In this document: positions 48,565-57,604 of the stretch, piece after piece | How the letters are laid out: each line of letters opens with the position of its first letter | Numbering within the stretch: position 1 is the stretch's first letter | Assembly: GCF_017912535.1 (NCBI RefSeq) | Contig: NZ_JAERQK010000002.1 | Span: forward strand, 248,001-312,000 | Reading direction: 5' to 3' | Source of the DNA: Motiliproteus sediminis | Lineage (GTDB): Bacteria; Pseudomonadota; Gammaproteobacteria; Pseudomonadales; Balneatricaceae | DNA length: 64,000 nt | The notes under the pieces: generated by a model | Databases searched by the model: none | What the model was told of the DNA's origin: nothing | Seen by the model: the letters and a program-made list of their open reading frames with translations, nothing else | Made by a program: the position numbers and the translations under genes

Positions 48565-49244
48565 CCTCTGCCACTCCGATTCTTCGCGCACGCCAACTGG
48601 GCAAACGTGTCAACGCCCGCAGCGGCACGCTAACCATTCTCAGCGGCGTAGAGCTGGTGGTCAACCCGGGCGAGAGCGTCGCTATTCTCGGCGCGTCTGG
48701 CTCAGGCAAGTCGACCCTGCTGGGACTGCTGGCCGGTCTGGATACGGAAAGCGACGGCGAGGTGGAGCTCAATGGCATCTCGCTTAAAGGCCTCAATGAG
48801 GATCAGCGAGCGGAGGTTCGTGCCGATGGGGTCGGGTTCGTGTTTCAGAGCTTTCAACTGCTACCCGCACTGACGGCGCTGGAAAATGTGCTGCTGCCAC
48901 TGGAGCTGTCCGGTTACGGCGCTGCGCAGAGCCAGGCGTCAAGACTACTGCAGGCGGTAGGGTTATCCGGGCGCGAAGATCACTACCCTCGCCAACTGTC
49001 CGGCGGCGAGCAGCAACGGGTGGCCATTGCTCGCGCCTTCGCCAGCCAACCGAAGATTCTGTTTGCCGACGAACCCACCGGCAATCTTGATTCGCACACC
49101 GGCGAGGCAATCATCCAGCTGCTGTTCGATCTCAACCGGCGCGAGCACACTACGCTGGTACTGGTCACCCATGACGCCCAGCTCGCCGCGCGCTGCCAAC
49201 GCCGCTTGCAGCTGGTGTCGGGCCAGCTGGAAACACTAGCATGA
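48546..49244 (+). CDS. ybbA: ABC transporter ATP-binding protein YbbA
   Basis: A 232-residue LolD/MacB-type ATPase with Walker A GASGSGKST, Q-loop FQSFQLLP, signature LSGGEQQRVAIARA and Walker B ILFADEPTGNLDS. It pairs with the FtsX-type permease encoded 4 bp overlapping downstream. The ATG at 48546 lacks a strong ribosome site; a GTG at 48507 is an alternative that would overlap tesA more. Substrate unknown. Confidence 0.92.
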   Translation: MTSLSSSSATPILRARQLGKRVNARSGTLTILSGVELVVNPGESVAILGASGSGKSTLLGLLAGLDTESDGEVELNGISLKGLNEDQRAEVRADGVGFVFQSFQLLPALTALENVLLPLELSGYGAAQSQASRLLQAVGLSGREDHYPRQLSGGEQQRVAIARAFASQPKILFADEPTGNLDSHTGEAIIQLLFDLNRREHTTLVLVTHDAQLAARCQRRLQLVSGQLETLA

Positions 49245-51724
49245 CCTGGACCCTGGCACTGCGCCTGCTCGCACGCGAGTGGCGCAGTGGCGAGCTCCGA
49301 CTGCTGACTCTGGCTCTGGCAATCGCCATCACCGCCAGCTGCGCGGTTGGCTTTTTTACCGACCGGGTTGAACGGGCATTGCTGCGCCAGGCCACCACAT
49401 TCCTCGGTGCAGATCTGGCACTGCAAAGCGCCCATCCCAGCCAACTAGATCTGCGCCGCCAGGCTCGCAACGCAGGGCTGAGCTACAGCGAACAGCAACG
49501 CTTCTCCACCATGGTAAGCGCCGAAGGCGAAACACTGCTGGTTAGCGTCAAGGCGGTGGACTCAGCCTACCCCTTGCGCGGCGATCTCAGGCTTTCCCGT
49601 GATATACAAGCCCAGCCATTCTCCCAACGGGGCGCACCGGCAACCGGCACCCTGTGGGCCGAGCCCCGGGTGCTACAAGGCCTGAATGCCAGCCCCGAGC
49701 AACCGTTGACGCTAGGGATCAGCCAGTTCACTTTGGGTGCGCTGATCGTCAACGAACCGGACCGCGGTGGCGGCCTGATCAGTCTTCGCCCGCGCTTAAT
49801 CATCAACCTGGACGACCTGCCGGACACCCGGCTGGTCCAGCCCGGCAGCAGGGTTACCTATCGTTACCTGTTCAGTGGCGATGCCGCTGCCATCCAACAG
49901 TTACGCGACTGGCTCACGCCGCAGCTACGCCCCGGCGAGCGGCTGCTGGATGTCCGCCAGGAAAACCCTTCTATCGGCGGCACCATGGAACGCGCCCGCC
50001 GCTACATCAACCTCTCAGGGCTGCTCGCGGTATCGATGGCCGCGATAGCCATTGCCATGGCAGCCCGCCGCTATACCCGGCGCCACTACGACACCGCAGC
50101 ACTGCTGCGCTGTCTGGGTCAGTCGCAAGGGCGGATCATGCGGCTGTTCTGTATTCAGTTACTGGTCGCCGGCACGCTGGCCACCCTGCTCGGCATCGCC
50201 CTCGGCTGGCTCGCACAATGGGGATTGGTGGCGCTGCTGGGAGAGCTGCTCCAGATCGAACTACCTCCGGGTGGATGGCGACCGGCCCTGACCGGTGCCG
50301 CAACCGGCCTGTTAATTCTGCTCGCAACCGCACTGCCTCCGCTGCTGCAACTCGCATCAGTATCACCGTTGCGGGTTTTGCGTCGTGAGCTGGCTCCGAT
50401 CGCACCCGCCAGTACACTGATATACGGACTCGCCATCAGCGTCGCCATCGGCCTGCTGTGGCTTTACAGTGGCGACTATTCACTGGCAATACTGCTGGGG
50501 GGTGGCAGCGTTGCCGGAACAGCATTACTCGCGGGACTCGGCTGGCTGCTGTTGCGGCTGGTTGGGCGAATTCCCGGACCGCTACCCTGGCGCCTGGCGC
50601 TGAAAAACCTTTACCGCCACCCCCGTGCCAGCCTGACCCAGCTAACCGCCTTCGGCCTGACGCTTGCCGCCATGGCACTGATTCTGGTGGTTCGTACTGA
50701 TCTGGTGCGAGACTGGCAAGCGCAACTACCCGAGGATGCCCCCAATCACTTTCTGATCAACATCCAGCCCTGGGAGGTTGATCTGCTGAAGGATTTTCTG
50801 CTGCAAAGTGACGTGCGCCACAGTGGCATTCACCCCATGATTCGCGGCCGGCTCAGCCACATTAACGGCAAACCGGCAGCCGAGCAGATTCCGCCAGATG
50901 CCCCGGGGAGGCGCGGCATTCGGCGGGAACTCAATCTGAGCTGGAGCGCCGACCTCGCACCGGATAACCGCATTGAAGCCGGCCGTTGGTGGCAACCACA
51001 GGACTATGGCCGGCCCTATATCTCACTGGAGGCCAAGCTGGCCAAGGATCTGGGCGTCACGCTGGGCGACCAGCTGCGGTTCAGCTTTGGCGATCGCCAG
51101 ATCGACGCCGAAATTCTCAGCCTTCGCAGTCTGGATTGGAGCTCTTTACGCCCTAACTTCTTTGTTATTTTTGCCCCCGGCTCACTGGCAGACCTGCCTG
51201 CCACATCAATCACCAGCTTTTATCTGCCCGCATCACGAGGGCCATGGCTGCGCCAGTTAGTGCAGCAATTCCCGACCCTGACGCTGCTGGAGGTTGCCCC
51301 CCTGCTGGAAAACCTGCGCGCCGTCGTGGCACAGGTTTCCCTGGCCGCAGAGTATGTGCTGTTCTTCGTATTAGCCGCCGGCATCACTGTTCTCTTTGCC
51401 GGGCTGGCGAACAGTATCGACGAACGGCTGCGCGAAAGCGCGCTGCTGCGCACTCTGGGTGCAGGTAGCACGCTGATACGCCGGATGCTGAGCATCGAAT
51501 TCCTGTTACTTGGCGCCCTGTCCGGGTTACTGGCGGCGCTGCTGGCGCAGGCCGGAATCTTTGCCCTCTACCAACTGCTGCAACTGGCACCACGATTTCA
51601 TCTACTGCTTTGGATCAGCGCGCCGCTGGTCGGAGCCCTGCTGGTATGGCTGGCCGGTCGGCTTGCTACCGAACGGATTCTCCACCAAGCACCGATAGCG
51701 CTGCTGCGCGACCATCAGGACTGA
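49241..51724 (+). CDS. ybbP: FtsX-type ABC transporter permease YbbP
   Basis: An 827-residue membrane protein with about ten transmembrane segments and two FtsX domains separated by large periplasmic regions, the YbbP design. It starts within the last codons of ybbA, so the two are translated together. MacB-like transporters of this class move or extract lipid- or peptide-like molecules at the membrane; the exact substrate is unknown. Confidence 0.92.
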   Translation: MTWTLALRLLAREWRSGELRLLTLALAIAITASCAVGFFTDRVERALLRQATTFLGADLALQSAHPSQLDLRRQARNAGLSYSEQQRFSTMVSAEGETLLVSVKAVDSAYPLRGDLRLSRDIQAQPFSQRGAPATGTLWAEPRVLQGLNASPEQPLTLGISQFTLGALIVNEPDRGGGLISLRPRLIINLDDLPDTRLVQPGSRVTYRYLFSGDAAAIQQLRDWLTPQLRPGERLLDVRQENPSIGGTMERARRYINLSGLLAVSMAAIAIAMAARRYTRRHYDTAALLRCLGQSQGRIMRLFCIQLLVAGTLATLLGIALGWLAQWGLVALLGELLQIELPPGGWRPALTGAATGLLILLATALPPLLQLASVSPLRVLRRELAPIAPASTLIYGLAISVAIGLLWLYSGDYSLAILLGGGSVAGTALLAGLGWLLLRLVGRIPGPLPWRLALKNLYRHPRASLTQLTAFGLTLAAMALILVVRTDLVRDWQAQLPEDAPNHFLINIQPWEVDLLKDFLLQSDVRHSGIHPMIRGRLSHINGKPAAEQIPPDAPGRRGIRRELNLSWSADLAPDNRIEAGRWWQPQDYGRPYISLEAKLAKDLGVTLGDQLRFSFGDRQIDAEILSLRSLDWSSLRPNFFVIFAPGSLADLPATSITSFYLPASRGPWLRQLVQQFPTLTLLEVAPLLENLRAVVAQVSLAAEYVLFFVLAAGITVLFAGLANSIDERLRESALLRTLGAGSTLIRRMLSIEFLLLGALSGLLAALLAQAGIFALYQLLQLAPRFHLLLWISAPLVGALLVWLAGRLATERILHQAPIALLRDHQD

Positions 51725-51870
51725 CCCAGGTCAGGCCTCCTTCTCCGTTTTAGGAGCTTTACCTATTGTTGCCACCGCGAAATGTGACCAAACTCAATAT
51801 AAGTGCTTGCTTATCTGCTGAGTAGCCGCAACGCCTGGATCGGCGTCTACTGGATCTGAGGGATTAGACG

Positions 51871-53496
51871 ATGTCAGCAACAGCCCCCCGCCATCTTTCA
51901 ATTGGCCTGAAAATAGATCTTGCTCTGGTTTGTCTGTTCGCAGTCATTCTGGTGGCTTCCTCGGCCTACCAGTTCCGCAGTCAACGGGACATGGTCGAGT
52001 CGATGGTGTTCAACCAGGCAGAAGCCCTGGCCGACGCCTACTTCGACAACGTCAACACGCTGATGCTGACCGGTAAGATGGCAGAACGGGAGATTGCCCG
52101 CACCAAGATCACCGCCCGCGCCGAGGTTGTTGACGCTCGAATCCTCCGCGGTGAAGCAGTGCGCAAACTCTATGGTCCCGGGTTCACCAGCGCCACCGCC
52201 AAAGACAGCATCGACCGGCAGGCCCTGGACGGCTCAAAACTGGATGCCATCACCACCAGTGACGACGGACGGTTGCTGACGGTCACCCTCCCCCTTAAGG
52301 CGGAAAAGAATTTCCGCGGCACGGATTGCATCAGTTGCCACCCAGCTGAACCGGGCACCGTGCTGGGGGCGGTACGCCTGGATTACTCCCTGAAGCAGTT
52401 CGATGACCACCTCTCTCGCCAGCTGTGGACCAATATTGGCCTTAACACCCTGCTACTCGTTGGCGGGCTGATACTGGTCAGCCTGATCCTGAAGAAACTG
52501 GTCACAGGCCCTCTCGGTCAGGTTACCCGGACCATCCGAACCATTGACGACACCGCCGACCTCAGCCAACGAATAGAGATCAAAAGTAGCGACGAATTGG
52601 GCGAAATGGCCAACGGCTTCAACCGGATGATGGATACCTTCAGCCGCATCATTGGGCGGCTGCACGACCTTACCCACCAGCTCAGCCAGCAGTCCGGCGA
52701 GCTGGAGCAGAGCGCGCGCATGACCATCGAGGGCGCAGAAAAACAACATGTGGACACCGACCTGGTCGCCACGGCCATCACCGAGATGGAACAAACCGCG
52801 CACGAGGTCGCCTCTAACGCAGCCAAAGCGGCCCATGCCACCGAAGATGCCAGCCGTCACGCCGAATCAGGCGCAAAAACCGTCACTACCGCGATCAAGG
52901 GGATCGAGCGCCTGGCCGACGAGCTCAACGATGCGGCCGTCAGCGCAGACCAGCTGCGCTCCAGTAGCGACAGCATTGGCCAGGTAGTCGAGGTGATCTC
53001 CAACATCGCCGAACAGACCAACCTGCTGGCCCTCAACGCCGCCATTGAAGCCGCACGCGCCGGCGAACAGGGACGCGGGTTTGCCGTGGTCGCCGACGAA
53101 GTCAGGGCGCTGGCCACCCGCACCCACGAATCCACGGAAGAGATTCAGGGCATGATCGAATCGCTGCAAAAGCTCACTCATAACGCAGCCCAGGGGATGA
53201 AACGCAACAGTGAAAAAGCTCAGGAGACGGTGCAGCAGACCGCAGAAACCGGGCGTTTCCTCACCGAAATCACCGACGCGGTAACCACGATCAACCTGCT
53301 CAACGTGCAAAACGCCGCCGCTGCCGAAGAACAGCAGCAGGTGGTGGGCGAGATCAATCGCAACGTACTATCGATCAACGACGTAGCCGACAGTACCGCT
53401 GCCAGCGCAGCGCAAACCGCCCAAGCCGTCAGTCAGCTTCATGATTTGACGCAGGAACTGCGACAGATGGTGGATCAGTTCGGTACCGGGCGATAA
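51871..53496 (+). CDS. Methyl-accepting chemotaxis protein with periplasmic haem c motif
   Basis: A 541-residue chemoreceptor. Membrane segments at about 13-33 and 186-206 enclose a periplasmic sensor of about 150 residues. A HAMP domain (about 207-262) and a full cytoplasmic signalling domain follow (hairpin tip around [20 protein letters not shown]). The sensor contains CISCH (Cys153, Cys156, His157), a c-type haem attachment motif, close to the second membrane segment. This suggests redox, oxygen or NO sensing. No C-terminal CheR pentapeptide is present. Confidence 0.93.
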   Translation: MSATAPRHLSIGLKIDLALVCLFAVILVASSAYQFRSQRDMVESMVFNQAEALADAYFDNVNTLMLTGKMAEREIARTKITARAEVVDARILRGEAVRKLYGPGFTSATAKDSIDRQALDGSKLDAITTSDDGRLLTVTLPLKAEKNFRGTDCISCHPAEPGTVLGAVRLDYSLKQFDDHLSRQLWTNIGLNTLLLVGGLILVSLILKKLVTGPLGQVTRTIRTIDDTADLSQRIEIKSSDELGEMANGFNRMMDTFSRIIGRLHDLTHQLSQQSGELEQSARMTIEGAEKQHVDTDLVATAITEMEQTAHEVASNAAKAAHATEDASRHAESGAKTVTTAIKGIERLADELNDAAVSADQLRSSSDSIGQVVEVISNIAEQTNLLALNAAIEAARAGEQGRGFAVVADEVRALATRTHESTEEIQGMIESLQKLTHNAAQGMKRNSEKAQETVQQTAETGRFLTEITDAVTTINLLNVQNAAAAEEQQQVVGEINRNVLSINDVADSTAASAAQTAQAVSQLHDLTQELRQMVDQFGTGR

Positions 53497-53499
53497 TCT

Positions 53500-53874
53500 C
53501 TAAAAGTCGCGCTGATAGGGCTCTTGTGCAATCAAAGCCTTGAGCTCCTCAGCCAGTTTGGCCACTTCGGCCCGACCGGCGCGGTTGAATATATAACCCC
53601 CGATCCCACCCACTGCCGGCGGGCTTTGATCGTCACCCTCTTGCAGTACCACGCAACGACGCCGGATCGCTTCCAGCTCCTCATCCCAGGTGATCGGATA
53701 ACTGACAAACAGGTCCCACCGCGCCTGGGGTGTTTCCCCGCTTACCACCCCTTCAAGCAAAACCAGCGCACTGCGACGATCGATACGCTGGCCCCCCATG
53801 GCTGAACGACTGAGAACCCAGATCAGTAATGCCAGAATCGGAATAGCGAGGGCGACGGTTATCAGCACTTCCAT
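53500..53874 (-). CDS. Hypothetical single-pass membrane protein
   Basis: A 124-residue protein with one N-terminal membrane helix (about 4-22) and a soluble domain containing GGQRIDRRSALVLLEG and GGIGGYIFNRAG. No family recognised. It starts 2 bp after the DUF2489 gene and is probably cotranslated with it. It ends 3 bp from the convergent chemoreceptor gene. Confidence 0.65.
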   Translation of the reverse strand: MEVLITVALAIPILALLIWVLSRSAMGGQRIDRRSALVLLEGVVSGETPQARWDLFVSYPITWDEELEAIRRRCVVLQEGDDQSPPAVGGIGGYIFNRAGRAEVAKLAEELKALIAQEPYQRDF

Positions 53875-53876
53875 GG

Positions 53877-54350
53877 TCAGTGACTGAAGCGGTAACTGGC
53901 CAGTTCAGCGGCGGCCGCCAGCACCGTTTGTTTATGGCTTTTTTCCAGCGCATCCATCTCCTGCATATAGCCGACCTTCTGGCGCAGCTTCAGCTTCTTC
54001 CACTCATCCAGGATCGGCATATGCTTGGTGGCTTCAAACACCGTATTGAAAATACCGAAGGTTTCGTGCTCGTGCAGATAAGGCGCAAGGTGATCAAGCA
54101 ATTTTTTCAACCGGATGCAGCCTTCAACCATTTCGCACTGCTCCTCCTGCATCGCGGTAGCAATGACCCGCACGCTTTGCTCAAGGTAGTCGCGCTGCTT
54201 CTGCGCTTCCGCTTCGATCTCTGCCAGGCGCTGCTGCTGTTGCTGTTGCACCTTTTGTTGACGGCGCAACTGACCGCGAATCAGCAGCATCAGGCCGGCA
54301 ATCGCCAGGCACCCGACAACAATTAACAACCATTGGGTGGATTCGCTCAT
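53877..54350 (-). CDS. DUF2489 family membrane protein
   Basis: A 157-residue protein with an N-terminal membrane helix (about 7-24), then a Gln-rich coiled coil and a helical domain (EGCIRLKKLLDHL, FGIFNTVFEATKHMPI) typical of DUF2489. The ATG at 54350 has GGAG upstream; a longer frame to 54485 encodes Cys/Trp-rich unlikely sequence. Function unknown. The regulatory RNA at 54497 is transcribed away from it. Confidence 0.8.
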   Translation of the reverse strand: MSESTQWLLIVVGCLAIAGLMLLIRGQLRRQQKVQQQQQQRLAEIEAEAQKQRDYLEQSVRVIATAMQEEQCEMVEGCIRLKKLLDHLAPYLHEHETFGIFNTVFEATKHMPILDEWKKLKLRQKVGYMQEMDALEKSHKQTVLAAAAELASYRFSH

Positions 54351-54496
54351 ATCTCTACTCCATCGACAGTGCCGCCATTGTACCCAGTGGGTAGCGCAGT
54401 TGCAGCAGCGGCCGCACAGCCGCTGGCACCCGATACCGTAAAATATAGGAAAAAGCCCTATAGCTGACATCACGCAGTGCAGCAATAATGGTTTCC

Positions 54497-54615
54497 AACA
54501 CGGATAGCCAACGGATAGGACGGTTCGAAGGATTCGAACTTCTCTCAGGACGAGAGACTCATCAGGATGATACCAAAGGGCCCCTCAGCAGGATGCTGAC
54601 GGGCCCTTGCTCGTT
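54497..54615 (+). ncRNA. Probable CsrB/RsmZ-type CsrA-sequestering small RNA
   Basis: About 120 bases with seven GGA motifs (54502, 54513, 54518, 54530, 54548, 54565, 54591). The heptamer CAGGA[TC]G, the CsrB repeat, occurs three times (54546, 54563, 54589). Hairpins show GGA in the loops: GTTCGAA-GGA-TTCGAAC (54523-54539), TCTCTC-AGGAC-GAGAGA (54541-54557), and a long final stem at 54576-54608 with a GGA loop that may act as terminator, though the T-run after it is poor. A possible promoter is CTGACA at 54464 with AATAAT at 54484 (spacing short). Such RNAs titrate CsrA/RsmA and are usually under GacA control; no clear GacA box is visible. The 5' end is estimated. Confidence 0.72.
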
Positions 54616-55342
54616 TCAGGGCCGGGGATCGGCCAGCCACCCGCCCAGCGCCTGCAACGGCTGTACACTGTCGGGTTGCGAGACCCCATACCACTACCGC
54701 TTCCCTGCGACCGCTGGGTGGTTGCAAGTCGAAACGCCACTGATACTGCCCGTCGGCACGAAGCACCTGCAGCGCAACAAACTGGTGGCGCAACAGTCGT
54801 CCGGCATTTTCGCCTGCTCCAACCGCGCTTTCGATGTCAAAGCCCAGCAGCACCGCATGCGCCCGCAACGCCCGGTTGTCGCGATCCTGATATCGGACCT
54901 GCAACTGTCGCTGCTCAACGGACACACTCAACTCTCCGCCCGCTCGCCGCGGTTGGGGCGGCCACTCCTGACCACGGAAAAAGCCCCGCCACTCCTGCCC
55001 ATCCACCAGCCACCCGGGGGTATACACCGACCGCAGTTTTCCTTGCCGGTATAACATTCGCTGCCGCTGCGCGTGCTGCGGATCAGCCAAAGGATCCCGC
55101 CAGCCGAGGTAATCCCAGTAATCAACGTGATATGCCACCGGCAAACGCTTGCGCCACAGCTCAGGATCATGCAGCAACCCCGCTAACCGCGTATCCGCCG
55201 GTGGACAGCTGGAGCACCCTTCCGAGGTGAAGAGTTCGATCAGCTGAGGCGGCGGGCCACGCTGCACCCAGACCTCGGATCGGCCCTCAGTGACCTCCAG
55301 CGATAAAGGAATACACACCAGCCACCGCACTAACCCTTTCAT
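54545..55342 (-). CDS. DUF1223 thioredoxin-like protein, frameshifted 3' end
   Basis: A secreted or periplasmic DUF1223 protein: signal-like N-terminus, then IELFTSEGCSSCPPAD with a CxxC redox pair, and the HVDYWDYLGW and YTPGWLVDG motifs. The ATG at 55342 follows GGAGG. The last about 45 residues in this frame look alien. A one-base shift at the C4 run at 54684-54687 restores a family-like ending (VVVWVSQPDSV then LQALGGWL) and a TGA at 54616-54618, just before the hairpin at 54576-54608. So either a real +1 mutation or a sequencing error. The authentic gene is probably 54616-55342. Confidence 0.8.
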   Translation of the reverse strand: MKGLVRWLVCIPLSLEVTEGRSEVWVQRGPPPQLIELFTSEGCSSCPPADTRLAGLLHDPELWRKRLPVAYHVDYWDYLGWRDPLADPQHAQRQRMLYRQGKLRSVYTPGWLVDGQEWRGFFRGQEWPPQPRRAGGELSVSVEQRQLQVRYQDRDNRALRAHAVLLGFDIESAVGAGENAGRLLRHQFVALQVLRADGQYQWRFDLQPPSGRREAVVVWGLATRQCTAVAGAGRVAGRSPALKRARARQHPAEGPFGIILMSLSS

Positions 55343-55477
55343 ACCCAAATCCTCCCGTCGCTGCTTTAATGACGTTCGTCACGGGCCTGCATTACACTTC
55401 AGCGATAGATTCCCGAGTGTGCTAACGTCAAAACATCGGCCACGGATATGATGCCGGTGCACGCGAGGAAAGGACGC

Positions 55478-56689
55478 TTGATTAAACAGATCACCATTGA
55501 TGCCCTGACGGTGGGCATGTACATCGACGACCTCAACTGCGGCTGGCTCGACCACCCGTTTGCCCGCAACCGTTTTCTGGTCAAAGACGCCAAAACCCTG
55601 GCCAAGCTGCGTGCACTGCCGGTGCAGACCCTTTACATCGACACGGAGAGAGGCCTCGATGTCATCGATGCGCCGTCACGCCAGGAAGTTGAAGAACAGC
55701 AACAGCAAGCGGTCGAAGCGATCATTGAGGCTCCCGCACCAGCGCCGGTTGAAAACCTTGGTTTTGACCAGGAGCTGGTCAACGCTCACGAGATAACCCG
55801 TGATGCCCATCGCGTCATCGGCGAACTGATGAGCGGTATTAAACTCGGCCAGCGCATCAGAGTCGCCGCGGCCGAAGAGGTGGTGGAACGGATGACCCGC
55901 TCCCTTATCCGTAACCCCGATGCGCTGATGGCGCTGGGTCGCATCCGCTCAGTCGATCACTACACCTTCGAACACTCCATCAATGTCTGTACCCTGATGG
56001 TGGCTTTCGCCCACTACCTTGGCCTGCACCCGGAAACCATTCGCTCCATCGGCACCGGTGCCATGCTGCACGATATCGGCAAAGTAACGATTGCCGACCA
56101 GATTCTGAACAAGCCGGGCAAGCTGACCGAAGAGGAGTTTCGCATCATGCAAGGCCACGTTGCCAGCGGGCAGCAACTGTTGCGTGAATGCGAGGTTGAG
56201 CCCACAGCGCTGGCGGTAGTGGCTGAACACCACGAGCGCTTCGACGGCAGCGGCTATCCGCTGGGTCTTAAGGGCGAGCAGATCAGCCACTATGGCCATA
56301 TGGCGGCAATCGTTGATGTCTACGATGCTCTGACCAGTGACCGCTGCTATCACGATGCCATCGCCCCCACCGCGGTGCTGCGTAAAATCTATGACTGGAG
56401 CCAACACCAGTTTCACCCGCAACTGGCGCAGCAGTTCATCCGCTTTGTCGGCGTCTATCCGGCCGGCTCGGTGGTGGAGCTGGCCAGCGGTCATCTGGCA
56501 CTGGTGCTGGAGCGCAGTGATGATCGGCTCAATCCCAGGGTACGCATCTTCTACGACACCCTGCGCAAGCGCTCTGTCGAGCCCTATGACTTCGACCTGG
56601 CAGGCGACCAAGACCACATCCATCGCTACGCAGATCTGGCCGCTTGGGGGCTGGATGCCCAGCCTCTGCTTCGTCGATTGCTTCGCTGA
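55478..56689 (+). CDS. HD-GYP c-di-GMP phosphodiesterase with DUF3391
   Basis: A 403-residue cytoplasmic enzyme. The N-terminal DUF3391 (about 1-130) is followed by an HD-GYP domain with His198-Asp199 in MLHDIGK, and HHERFDGSGYP (GYP at 259-261), then a C-terminal extension. It should degrade c-di-GMP, which would favour motility. I place the start at the TTG at 55478: GAGGAAAGG lies in front and the product then begins MIKQITIDALTVGMYI, as in relatives. An ATG at 55448 is less likely. Confidence 0.92.
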   Translation: MIKQITIDALTVGMYIDDLNCGWLDHPFARNRFLVKDAKTLAKLRALPVQTLYIDTERGLDVIDAPSRQEVEEQQQQAVEAIIEAPAPAPVENLGFDQELVNAHEITRDAHRVIGELMSGIKLGQRIRVAAAEEVVERMTRSLIRNPDALMALGRIRSVDHYTFEHSINVCTLMVAFAHYLGLHPETIRSIGTGAMLHDIGKVTIADQILNKPGKLTEEEFRIMQGHVASGQQLLRECEVEPTALAVVAEHHERFDGSGYPLGLKGEQISHYGHMAAIVDVYDALTSDRCYHDAIAPTAVLRKIYDWSQHQFHPQLAQQFIRFVGVYPAGSVVELASGHLALVLERSDDRLNPRVRIFYDTLRKRSVEPYDFDLAGDQDHIHRYADLAAWGLDAQPLLRRLLR

Positions 56690-56753
56690 CGCATTGGTGA
56701 GCCCCCGGGTCGACTATAGTCAATCCACCGACTCACATTATCCCTGACCCGCC

Positions 56754-57515
56754 GTGACCAGACCCCTGCTACTATCACTCTGCCTGCTACTCGCTCCGGT
56801 GGCGCACGCCGAAACGGCAATCACCTGGATGAGCGAAGAGTACCCGCCTTACAACTTCACCGACGCTGAAGGCAACGCGCGCGGGGTTGCCGTTGATTCA
56901 CTGGCGCTCTTGTGGCAACAACTGGGCCTAAGCCTCGGTACCGGGGCCATAGAGTTTCTGCCCTGGGCACGCGGCTACGCCCGCCTGCAACGTGAGCCGA
57001 ATACCGCATTGTTCGCCATGACCTATACCCCTTCCCGGGTGCAACAGTTCCGCTTTGTCGGGCCGCTGGTCCCGATTCACATGGTGCTGCTGGCGCGCAG
57101 GGACAGCCCGCCCAGAGTAACCTCCGACGACGACCTGAAATCCCTCCGCCTTGGAGTCGTGCGCGAAGACATCGGCCAACAGCTGCTGCTGGAGCGAGGA
57201 GTGGACACGTCCAGCATGGTGGTAACCGACCGTGCCTCGAAACTGGTCGAGCTGCTACAACGCGGGCGGGTCGACGCCATCGCCTACAGCTACGATGTGG
57301 TGACTTGGAATATGCGCGAAGCGGGTGTAGACCCGCAAAACTTCACCATTATCTACACCCTGCTCGAGGGGGAGCTCGGCTACGCCTTCCACCGCGATAC
57401 CGACCCGGCGCTGCTGCAACGACTGCAACAGGGGCTGGAACAGCTGCAGCAAGCCGGCGAAATCAGCAGCATCCGGGCACACTATCTGGGGACAGCGCCG
57501 GCGCAAGCTGACTGA
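56754..57515 (+). CDS. Periplasmic solute-binding protein, family 3
   Basis: A 253-residue protein with a signal peptide (cleavage after PVAHA) and an SBP_bac_3 fold: MSEEYPPYNFTDAEGNARGVAVD near the mature N-terminus and RGRVDAIAYSYDV later. It starts at GTG with no good Shine-Dalgarno. No ABC permease genes are adjacent, so it may be an orphan binding protein or a signalling receptor. Ligand, possibly an amino acid, unknown. Confidence 0.85.
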   Translation: MTRPLLLSLCLLLAPVAHAETAITWMSEEYPPYNFTDAEGNARGVAVDSLALLWQQLGLSLGTGAIEFLPWARGYARLQREPNTALFAMTYTPSRVQQFRFVGPLVPIHMVLLARRDSPPRVTSDDDLKSLRLGVVREDIGQQLLLERGVDTSSMVVTDRASKLVELLQRGRVDAIAYSYDVVTWNMREAGVDPQNFTIIYTLLEGELGYAFHRDTDPALLQRLQQGLEQLQQAGEISSIRAHYLGTAPAQAD

Positions 57516-57604
57516 GGCTGCAGCGCGGCAGTTGCCAACAGGCCGCCAAATCCCTATAACCTAAAACCTTGTCACCCACTGCGGGGCACGAGGTACACCT
57601 CCCG

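Noticed and set aside
54379-54396. GacA-type box before the small RNA (TGTACCCAGTGGGTA)
   Set aside because: Only a TGTA half-site matches; the dyad is TACCC/GGGTA, not TGTAAG/CTTACA, and the distance to the start is uncertain.
54350-54485. Extended N-terminus for the DUF2489 protein
   Set aside because: The extra 45 residues are Cys/Trp-rich and unlike the family; the ATG at 54350 has GGAG upstream and a proper membrane helix.
54520-54580. Hammerhead ribozyme on the minus strand (CTGATGAG followed by a TCTCTC/GAGAGA stem)
   Set aside because: The GAAA core is missing and no stem I can be formed with the flanks. The same bases fit better as + strand GGA-loop hairpins.
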